DNA of 64,000 nt from contig NC_092562.1 of NCBI RefSeq assembly GCF_037975245.1, positions 32,120,554 through 32,184,553 on the forward strand, given 5' to 3'. Within the stretch, counting starts at the first letter, position 1. Each line of letters begins with the position of its first letter. Made by a program: the position numbers and the translations under genes. Shown piece by piece: positions 24,201 through 36,100 of this stretch. The notes under the pieces were generated by a model. It had not been told where the DNA came from and made no database searches. It was given only the letters and a program-made list of their open reading frames with translations. The DNA is from Apostichopus japonicus (Eukaryota > Echinodermata > Holothuroidea > Aspidochirotida > Stichopodidae).

Positions 24201-27200
24201 GTCCAATGAGGGTTCAATGAGTCCAATGAGGGTATGATGAGTCCAATGAGGATATGAGGAGTCCAATGAGAGTATGATGAGTCCAATGAGGGTTTGATGA
24301 GTCCAATAAGAGTATGTTGAGTGCGAGGATATGAGGAGTCCAATAAGAGTATGATGAGTCCAATGAGGGTACAATGAGTCCAATGAGGGTATGATGAGTC
24401 CAATGAGGATATGAGGAGTCCAATAAGAGTGTATGATGAGTCCAATAAGAGTATGATGAGTCCAATAAGAGTACGATGAGTCCAATAAGAGTATGTTGAG
24501 TGCGAGGATATGAGGAGTCCAATAAGAGTATGATGAGTCCAATTAGAGTATGATGAGACCCAATGAGGGTACAATGAGTCCAATGAGGGTATGATGAGCC
24601 CAATGAGGATATGAGGAGTCCAATGAGAGTATGATGAGTCCAATGAGGGTTTGATGAGTCCAATAAGAGTATGTTGAGTGCGAGGATATGAGGAGTCCAA
24701 TAAGAGTATGATGAGTCCAATGAGGGTACAATGAGTCCAATGAGGGTATGATGAGTCCAATGAGGGTATGAGGAGTCCAATAAGAGTGTATGATGAGTCC
24801 AATAAGAGTATGATGAGTCCAATAAGAGTATGATGAGTCCAATAAGAGTATGTTAAGTGCGAGGATATGAGGAGTCCAATAAGAGTATGAGTCCAATGAG
24901 GGTACAATGAGTCCAATGAGGGTATGATGAGTCCAATAAGAGTATGATGAGTCCAATGAGGGTATGATGAGTCCAATAAGAGTATGTTGAGTGCGAGGAT
25001 ATGAGGAGTCCAATAAGAGTATGATGAGTCCAATTAGAGTATGATGAGACCCAATGAGGGTATGATGAGTCTAATAGGAGTATGAGGAGTCCAAAAAGAG
25101 TATGATGAGTCCAATAATAGTATTATGAGTCCAATAAGAGTACAATGAGTCTAATAAGGGTATGATGAGTCCAATGTTGATATGATGAGTCCAATGAGGT
25201 ATGATGAGTCTAATAGGAGTATGATGAGTCCAATAAGAGTATGTATGATGAATCCAATAATAGTATTATGAGTCCAATAAGAGTACGATGAGTCTAATAA
25301 GGGTATGATGAGTCCAATGTTGATATGATGAGTCTAATGAGGTATGATGAGTCTAATAGGAGTATGATCATGAGTTCAATAAGAGTATGATGAGTCCAAT
25401 AATAGTATTTTGAGTCCAATATGTGTATAATGAGCCCATTAAGAGTATGATTTCCTGATTACTATCAGACAGATGGCTAAACAGAAGTTTACTATATACT
25501 AGTACTTACTTTACAGAGATTTTCTATTTTGATTAGATCCCTCTCGGCTCCTCCAGAGAGAACCCTCTGTCTCTCATCCATCACATCATCATCTTCTACA
25601 TTATTGGTGGACACTGGTGGAACTAAAGGTCTGGAATCAAGGATGTTTCATATCTGATTATTAAATTGTGCTTATTACTATAATCAAAGTAAGTACCACC
25701 CACACTAATTGGCCGTCACATCGTCTATCGTGACAAAATAAGCGGAGTCCATCGTAATATCGTTTCCATTTGAAATTACCTTATGTAATATCGGCCGTCG
25801 CAACGTGATTGTCGTATCGTGATGGTGTGCACAGCATTTCACTGGCACACTATGTTATCGTTATAGCGAGAATTACGTAGCAGAATGATCGATCGTTTCA
25901 TCAGGATTTTGAAAAAATTGGGGTAGGCTTCTACAGTAATGGGAATCTTGAATACAATGTTTAACCATAACCCCAAAATATTATATATTATCTAAAAACT
26001 TTCATCTCCCTCAAACATCACTAGAAACCTTTGAAAAGGTTACTGTTTTCTAAGGGTGTTTCAGACTGTGTAATTCAATTAATAAAATGGGACCTTAAAC
26101 GGTTACTGTTTTCTAAGGGTGTTTCAGACTTGGTAATCAATTAATAAAATGGGACCTTGTATACGATAATTTTTCTGTTTTTCATGTGTGGATAAAATCA
26201 CTAACCTCCAAAAATGCAAATACTATACCGGTGAAAGGTATTCCGAGTTAAAACCTTCAATCCATCGCCACAACAACTGTGTCTGTAAAATACAACATTC
26301 CCTCCTCGAGACAAAGTACATACCTTCCAAACAACTGCCGATATCCAGCTAATTGACAGTTTAAACAAGGCTTCGCAGTGTGATTTTTTTCTTTTTCGCA
26401 AACCGATGGTTAGGCAAGATTTTCCTACTGACTTAGTGCGTTGTTAGGCTACCATGTGGTCGAAAGTAGCAGCAATTAAGAAAGTAGTCAGATAAAAATT
26501 TAGTGCCATCTAACTGAGATACAATTTCCGAAGAATAAACAGATGGTTAAGCTAGATTTTCCAATTGAGTTAGTGTGTTGTTAGGCTACCATGTGGTGGA
26601 AGATAGCAGCAATAAAAATTTTTTAAAAATGGTATATATTTTAGGGCCATGTGGTCGAAAGTAGCATCAATTGCGAAAGTAGTCAGATAAAAATTTAGTG
26701 CCATCTAACTGCAACACAATTTCCGAGAATAAACATGGTTAGGCTAGATTTTCCAATTGACTTAGTGTGGTGTTAGTCTACCATGTAGTTGGAGATTTGT
26801 GGGGAATTTAGCCAAACAAGTTTGTCGGATGCCCATGTCTTTTGAAAGCTCTGCATAACATGTGCTTTGCTCTCATAATTTGTACTGTAGCTAATGTATA
26901 CGTTCGTGATTAAAGCATAAAATTTGAAGAATTTTCACAATTATTTTGTAAAAGGAAAGACTGACAAGAAAATTTACAGGAATTTACAAGATGGAAACTT
27001 TTGACATCGAATTTCGAAATCAAATTGCGGTAATTGCGCAATCCAACGGCTAATGCGAACCCTGCTTGGTAATCCCGTCAAGCATACCTTCAATCTTAAA
27101 AACGTTTTGTACGGATGCGTGATAAATTTTGCCATTGTTATGCGATTTTCGGCAAGCAACTGTTGGGGTCTATGTCGAGAACAAATTATCCCAAGAAAAA

Positions 27201-30145
27201 CCAATTGGATCCTTGCACAGTAGGAACTTCCTGATACACGTTATTAGGACCTATCAAAGTAGCGTGAATAATACAAAACCAAAGCACAATAAAAGTTACG
27301 AATCTTGACGCACTCAGGTTGATATCACGGTATAACGAATTACCGTGAATGTATCTGTCTTGTTTGATATGAAGATAACTCTTTGGTCATATCATCACAC
27401 AGAAACACCATGCCAACAAACTCATTATAGGCAAGCCTAGAATATGTATCATCACACCATGCCAACAAACTCATTGTAGGCAAGCCTAGAATATGTATCA
27501 CACCATGCCAACAATCTCATTGTAGGCAAGCCTATCTAGAATATGTATCACACCATGCCAACAATCTCATTGTAGGCAAGCCTAGAATATGTATCATCAC
27601 ACCACACCAACAATCTCATTGTAGGCAAGCCTAGAATATGTATCACACCATGCCAATAATCTCATTGTAGGCAAGCCTAGAATATGTATCACACCATGCC
27701 AACAATCTCATTGTAGGCAAGCCTAGAATATGTATCATCACACCACACCAACAATCTCATTGTAGGCAAGCCTATCTAGAATATGTATCACACCATGCCA
27801 ACAATCTCATTGTAGGCAAGCCTAGAATATGTATCACACCATGCCAACAATCTCATTGTAGGCAAGCCTATCTGGAATATGTATCATCACACCACACCAA
27901 CAATCTCATTGTAGGCAAGCCTATCTAGAATATGTATCACACCATGCCAACAATCTCATTGTAGGCAAGCCTAGAATATGTATCATCACACCACACCAAC
28001 AATCTCATTGTAGGCAAGCCTATCTGGAATATGTATCATCACACCACACCAACAATCTCATTGTAGGCAAGCCTAGAATATGTATCACACCATGCCAACA
28101 ATCTCATTGTAGGCAAGCCTAGAATATGTATCACACCATGCCAACAATCTCATTGTAGGCAAGCCTATCTGGAATATGTATCATCACACCATGCCAACAA
28201 TCTCATTGTAGGCAAGCCTAGAATATGTATCACACCATGCCAACAATCTCATTGTAGGCAAGCCTATCTAGAATATGTATCACACCCTGCCAATAATCTC
28301 ATTGTAGGCAAGCCTATCTAGAATATGTATCACACCATGCCAACAATCTCATTGTAGGCAAGCCTATCTAGAATATGTATTACACCATGCCAACAATCTC
28401 ATTGTAGGCAAGCCTAGAATATGTATCATCACACCATGCCAACATTCTCATTGTAGGCAAGCCTATCTAGAATATGTATCGTGTGTAAAAGTAAGTTGGC
28501 CTGACGTTTCGATCCTAGCAGGATCTTCTTCAGAGGCTAAATGACAAGTTACAGTAACAGAGGGGACAAAAACACGCACAGAATACAGACAGGTTAATGA
28601 GCACGGTGAACACAATGAGATGGATGAAAGGGGATTATAAGTAGAAAGCAACAGGAGAAGAGGAGAGGAAGGAGATAAACTGTGGAGGGACAACGAGAGG
28701 ATTAAAGGCACAATGGCACAATGTCATCTATCTGATCTCCTGTAGAGTTTGCGGCATCCAGTATGTTGGCGAAACCAAAACCACCCTCAAGAAGCGATTC
28801 TATGGTCACAGATCCACAGTCAACACCATGAAGACTGAGACCCCAGTTGGAGAACATTTTAACCTTCCCAACCATACCATTAACGACATGTCCCTACAGG
28901 GGATTGAATCCTTAGGTAGCCGTCCTGACCTAGTACGAATCAGCAGAGAGAGGCTCTGGATGCAACGCCTTCGTACCATTCAACCTCATGGGCTGAACAT
29001 TCAGGAAGGACATGACTAACTTTCCTCTGTTCCCTACTCCTTCTCCCCTCTCTCCCTCCCCCCCCCCCCCCCTTCACTCTTCTTCTCACAGCTCTCTTCC
29101 CCTCCATTTTTCTTCACACCTTTCTGTCTTTGTCCCTCTCCAGTTTATTCCTTTCCCTGTGCCTTTAATCCTCTCTTTGTCCCTCCACAGTTTATCTCCT
29201 TCCTCTCCTCTTCTCCTGTTGCTTTCTACTTATAATCCCCTTTCATCCATCTCATTGTGTTCACCGTGCTCATTAACCTGTCTGTATTCTGTGCGTGTTT
29301 TTGTCCCCTCTGTTACTGTAACTTGTCATTTAGCCTCTGAAGAAGATCCTGCTAGGATCGAAACGTCAGGCCAACTTACTTTTACACATTCTATTACACA
29401 GGCTCTCTAGTGGATAAGCAGTTTGCTAACAGTTTTATTTTATTTTGATTTTTAGAATATGTATCATCACCATGCCAACAATCTCATTGTAGGCAAGCCT
29501 AGAATACATATCATCACACCATGCCAACAATCTCATTGTAGGCAAGCCTAGAATATGTATCACACCAAGCCTACAGTATGTATTACACAATGCAAACAAT
29601 CTCATTGTGGGCCTACAGTATGTATCACACCAAGTAGATGAAATTAACAAAGAAGAGTTGATCAAAGCAAGATCAAGTATTTGACATATGAGACCCACTG
29701 CGACCTACCTCCTTGGGATAACTAACTTACTATTATGAATATGGGACGATAAATCATGTGTGACAGCGTCACAAAAATAATTGTTCAATGGTGACAAACA
29801 GACATCCATCCCCAAACAAAAGCAGGGATGAGACTGGGCCGGGAAAAAAAAATCTGAAATTTATCAATAGCTGTCCTGGGGGAGGGGTTTAAGGGGAGGG
29901 GGTGCCCCCTCCCCTTTTGAAATTTTTTGTCAGGTAAGGAGGGCTTAGATGCAAAATGGTGGACTCTAGATGGAACATCTAGAGTCACATCACGTAACTC
30001 GCCAAAAAAGTGTGGAATTTCTGCTTGTATAATTTATCCATTAGCTTTTTGGAACCAATAAAAGGCTTTTTTGCTTGCTTTGTGCTACTTGATTCCACCA
30101 CTGGTCAAATTCGGTGTTCCTTCCCTTCACAGTCCAGCATGTTCG

Positions 30146-30180
<35 letters not shown>

Positions 30181-33100
30181 AAATAAAAAAAATAATAAAA
30201 AACGCGAATTACGAGAAAAAACGCGAAAATGAGAAGGAAAAAAATCGGAAATCCGCGTTTCCGCGGAAGAGTCTCATGCCTGCAAAAGTGAAAAGTAACC
30301 ACAACTTACCGTGGTTTGTAAAAGAAATTGTACTCCAAAAGCAAAGTCAGGATGAAGAAGAGTAGTCCCTCAAGAGCAAGGGCAGCAAGGTTACGACCCA
30401 GCTGGTCCCACTCCAGAGGATTTGGTAGAGGATCCTTATCTATAAAACAGTTTGTCAGCAAATTTAAATAATCATAATAATAAACAAAATCATAAGGGCC
30501 ACAACTATAAAAATATTCTGCTGCTCTGTACAATAAAAGAATGATAAAGAGAAGCAGAATAAATAAAATGCTTCAAAGAAAGCAGGACATATGAGACATA
30601 AAAAGCTTGCTTAAAAAGATCAATTTTAGATTTAGACAATAAAAAGAACAAATTTATGCATACCAATATCAAAACACTGATAATGGCTAAGGGACTAAGA
30701 CCCAGGAACTGATAGAGAAAGTCACTGATAATACCTAAGGGACTCAGACCCAGGAGCTGATACTGAAAGTCACTGATAATACCTAAGGGACTCAGACCCA
30801 GGTGCTCTTACTGAAAGTCACTGATAGTAGCTAAGGGATTCAGACCCAGGTGTTGATACTGTAAGACATAATGCTATTATTCAACAAGCTAGGATAGTAA
30901 GGATAGCAGTAGAGGTGTTATCATTACAATGTAAGACATAATGCTATTATTCAACAAGCTAGGATAGTAAGGATAGCAGTAGAGGTGTTATCATTACAAT
31001 GTAAGACATAATGCTATTATTCAACAAGCTAGAATAGCAAGGATAGCAGTAGAGGTGTTATCATTACAATGTAAGACATAATGCTATTATTCAGCAAGCT
31101 AGGATAGTAAGGATAGCAGTAGAGGTGTTATCATTACAATGTAAGACATAATGCTATTATTCAACAAGCTAGGATAGTAAGGATAGCAGTAGAGGTGTTA
31201 TCATTACAATGTAAGACATAATGCTATTATTCAACAAGCTAGAATAGCAAGGATAGCAGTAGAGGTGTTATCATTACAATGTAAGACATAATGCTATTAT
31301 TCAGCAAGCTAGGATAGTAAGGATAGCAGTAGAGGTGTCATCATTACAATGTAAGACATAATGCTATTATTCAACAAGCTAGAATAGTAAGGATAGCAGT
31401 AGAGGTGTTATCATTACAATGTAAGACATAATGCTATTATTGAACAAGCTAGGATAGTAAGGATAGCAGTAGAGTTGATAATCATTACAATGTAAGACAT
31501 AATGCTATAATTCAACAAGCTAGAATAGTAAGGATAGCAGTAGAGGTGTTATCATTACAATGTAAGCCATAATGCTATTATTCAACAAGCTAGGATAGTA
31601 AGGATAGCAGTAGAGGTGTTATCATTACAATGTAAGACATAATGCTATTATTCAACAAGCTAGGATAGTAAGGATAACAGTAGAGGTGTTATCATTACAA
31701 TGTAAGACATAATGCTATTATTCAACAAGCTAGGATAGTAAGGATAGCAGTAGAGGTGTTATCATTACAATGTAAGACATAATGCTATTATTCAACAAGC
31801 TAGGATAGTAAGGATAACAGTAGAGGTGTTATCATTACAATGTAAGACATAATGCTATTATTCAACAAGCTAGGATAGTAAGGATAACAGTAGAGGTGTT
31901 ATCATTACAATGTAAGACATAATGCTATTATTCAACAAGCTAGGATAGTAAGGATAGCAGTAGAGGTGTTATCATTACAATGTAAGACATAATGCTATTA
32001 TTCAACAAGCTAGGATAGTAAGGATAGCAGTAGAGGTGTTATCATTACAATGTAAGACATAATGCTATTATTCAACACGCTAGGATAGTAAGGATAGCAG
32101 TAGAGGTGTTATCATTACAATGTAAGACATAATGCTATTATTCAACAAGCTAGGATAGTAAGGATAGCAGTAGAGGTGTTATCATTACAATGTAAGACAT
32201 AATGCTATTATTCAACAAGCTAGGATAGTAAGGATAACAGTAGAGGTGTTATCATTACAATGTAAGACATAATGCTATTATTCAACAAGCTAGGATAGTA
32301 AGGATAGCAGTAGAGGTGTTATCATTACAATGTAAGACATATTGCTATTATTCAACAAGCTAGGATAGTAAGGATAACAGTAGAGGTGTTATCATTACAA
32401 TGTAAGACATAATGCTATAATTCAACAAGCTAGAATAGTAAGGATAGCAGTAGAGGTGTTATCATTACAATGTAAGCCATAATGCTATTATTCAACAAGC
32501 TAGGATAGTAAGGATAGCAGTAGAGGTGTTATCATTACAATGTAAGACATAATGCTATTATTCAACAAGCTAGGATAGTAAGGATAGCAGTAGAGGTGTT
32601 ATCATTACAATGTAAGACATAATGCTATTATTCAACAAGCTAGGATAGTAAGGATAACAGTAGAGGTGTTATCATTACAATGTAAGACATAATGCTATTA
32701 TTCAACAAGCTAGAATAGTAAGGATAGCAGTAGAGGTGTTATCATTACAATGTAAGACATAATGCTATTATTCAACAAGCTAGGATAGTAAGGATAACAG
32801 TAGAGGTGTTATCATTACAATGTAAGACATAATGCTATTATTCAACAAGCTAGAATAGTAAGGATAGCAGTAGAGGTGTCATCATTACAATGTAAGACAT
32901 TATTCAACAAGCTACACAATGTAAGCTACACAAGCTACACAACAAGCTACAACAAGCTATACAATGTAAGATATTATTCAACAAGCTAGAATAGTAAGGA
33001 TAACAGTAGAGGTGTTATCATTACAGTGTAAGACATAATGCTATTATTGAACAAGCTAGAATAGTAAGGATAGCAGTAGAGGTGTTATCATTACAATGTA

Positions 33101-36100
33101 AGACATAATGCTATTATTCAACAAGCTAGGATAGTAAGGATAGCAGTAGAGTTTATAATCATTATAATGTAAGACATAATGCTATTATTCAACAAGCTAG
33201 GATAGTAAGGATAGCAGTAGAGGTGTTATCATTACAATGTAAGACATAATGCTATTATTCAACAAGCTAGGATAGTAAGGATAACAGTAGAGTTGATAAT
33301 CATTACAATGTAGAGCAAAACAGGAAGATAAGAGAAATGCTTGGTATTAGTGATGACTCACTGATTTGGTAATGTTCATACGTCTGTTGGAGGAAATGAT
33401 TTGTAGACAGGCTAACCAGTCCTTCACCCAGACAGAATGGAGGAAAGATCAAAAACAGTCTCTGGAGAATGTTGTTCCAAAGTACAAGATCCTGACAAAT
33501 CAACAATACATGTGAAATACGTTTGTGTTTACAGTTCTATCCATGTTTTGTTTAATAAATGACAAAAGAAAGAAGATAACATGAGTAGTGGTGTAGTAGC
33601 TGATTAATCGGTTGTTGCTTTGACCATGAGAAGTAAAGTCTATACTGATATTGTTAACACAATCAAATGGGCAGTAATTATGTAAATGGAAAGATCACTG
33701 TAGTAATGCTAAGAGATTTACCCTTATAATAATAATAATAATGTACTAACCTCATCCGTTCTTGCCTGGTAACTAATAATGAAGTTAGTCATTACAGTAA
33801 CCATCCCTAGAATAATGTTTAGGCAGCCCACTGAGAGATATCCAGTGCTAGGCACCTGGAAAAACATGGACAATGGATAGGCCATAGGAATAGAAGCCCA
33901 CCTAAAAGAAGAAAGAATAATACAGGGAAACTACAATTTAACAGAAGTAATATCAACCTCCACTATGAAACACTATTAAAAAGTGATCATACTGCCCAAA
34001 ATATGATAATAGTGATTAATGCCACCATTTAACACTGAATAATAGGGAGGCATGCCACTATTAAACACTGAATAATAGGGAGGCATGCCACTATTTAACA
34101 CTGAATAAAAGGAAGGCATGCCACTATATAACACTGAATAACACTGAATAACACTGAATAGGGAGGCATGCCACTATTTAACACTGAATAATAGGGAGGC
34201 ATGCCACTATTTAACACTAAATAATAGGGAGGCATGCCACTATATGACACTGAATAATAGGGAGGCATGCCACTATTTAACACTAAATAATAGGGAGGCA
34301 TGCCACTATATAACACTGAATAATAGGGAGGCATGCCACCATTTAACACTAAATAATAGGGAGGCATGCCACTATATAACATTGAATAATAGGGAGGCAT
34401 GCCACTATTTAACACTGAATAATAGGGAGGCATGCCACTATTTAACACTAAATAATAGGGAGGCATGCCACTATTTAACACTAAATAATAGGGAGGCATG
34501 CCACTATTAAACACTGAATAATAGGGAGGCATGCCACTAGGGAGGCATGCCACTATTAAACACTGAATAATAGGGAGGCATGCCACTATTAAACACTGAA
34601 TAATAGGGAGGCATGCCACTATTAAACACTGAATAATAGGGAGGCATGTCACTATTTAACATTGAATAATAGGGAGGCACGCCACTATTAAACACTGAAT
34701 AATAGGGAGGCACGCCACTATTAAACACTGAATAATAGGGAGGCATGCCACTATTTAACATTGAATAATAGGGAGGCATGCCACTATATAACACTGAATA
34801 ATAGGGAGGCATGCCACTATGAAACATGAATGATAAATGTTTATCATAAAGGATGCATGTCAAACTTGACACATAGCCCAATAACTAGCATTCGTACTCT
34901 ACAGGGTTGTATTAAATAAAATAGTCCTGTAACCATGTATGGACAGGAAGGGTTAAACCTGAAACACATGGGAGTACATATCACTGATTGCCATGCTTGA
35001 GCTGATAATGGTAAATTATTTATTTTTTAGCCGGCAAATTAGGCAAGTCTTATTTGAGTATTTCTTTACTTCAGGGATTTTTCAGTAGACAGCCAACTCA
35101 CCCATAAAGAATAAAGAGGAGAAGGAGGGATGGAAATACATCACGTCCAACAAAAGCATCCAGTTGACAGATAAAGAAGATGACAATTGTGAGTAACATC
35201 GGAATCAGGAAATTAACCTGTAATAAAAAATTCATATAAAGTTAACCTGCAATACAAATATCATATAAAATTAACCAACAATAAAAAATTTGTATAAAAA
35301 TTTAGATGAATGATGGAAGGGTCTAGTCTAAATACTAACCAAGTCCCAGGAAAATGTTGAGAGCCAATAAATAACTGGATTGACTCCACTGACAATCTGC
35401 AGATGCTTGGCATTGTTGACTCTCTCTGTTATAATGTAAATCACAAATCCAGCAGGAACAAAGGCAAATCCAAACATGACAAACTGGGCAATGAACTGAT
35501 TGACAAAAATCTGCGTCCTAAATGGAGAAAAAAAAGAAACCCAGTAAAATAAGAGCACTAAATGGCCGACTGAGTAAGTGAAATCTAGAGGTATAAGAAG
35601 AATATCCCCCAACTATTAGTATAGCACTGGCGAATATCCCCCCGCTATTAGTTTAGCATCCATGGGTATCCCCAACTATTAGTTTAGCATCCATGGGTAT
35701 CCCCCAACTATTAGTTTAGCATCCATGGGTATCCCCCAACTATTAAATTGGCATCCATGGGTATCCCCAACTATTAGTTTAGCATCCATGGGTATCCCCA
35801 ACTATTTGTGTAGCATTGGCGAATGTCCCCCTGCTACAAGTCTAGCATCCATGAGTATCCCCAACTATTAGTTTAGCATCCATAGTTATTGTCCAACTAT
35901 TAGTGTAGCATACATGGTTATCGTCCAACTATTATTTTAGCTACTTTAGCATTCATGAGTATCCCCCAATTATTAGTTTAGCATCCATGAGTATCCCCAA
36001 CTATTAGTTTAGCATCCATAGTTATTGTCCAACTATTAGTGTAGCATACATGGTTATCGTCCAACTATTTGTTTAGCTACTTTAGCATTCATGAGTATCC

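Larger units (their letters stand above)
28481..29452 (+). mobile_element. Penelope-like element fragment with inverted arms
   Basis: A 972-bp insertion in the minisatellite is flanked by a 13-bp duplication, TAGAATATGTATC (28468-28480 and 29453-29465), although the host repeat makes this less certain. Arms at 28482-28712 and 29158-29388 are inverted, 231 bp each and near-identical. Between them is the GIY-YIG reading frame. Such inverted terminal arms and a C-terminal GIY-YIG nuclease are characteristic of Penelope-like retroelements. No reverse transcriptase is present, so the copy cannot move by itself. Confidence 0.88.

Noticed and set aside
23843-25033. Minus-strand open frame of 396 codons ([20 protein letters not shown] period)
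   Set aside because: A by-product of the stop-free 20-bp unit read in all three frames; it lies between two ABCA exons without splice support.
34095-34652. Overlapping repeat-coded frames on both strands in the 33-bp array
   Set aside because: The 33-bp period keeps frames open on both strands at once, which is not expected of a real gene.
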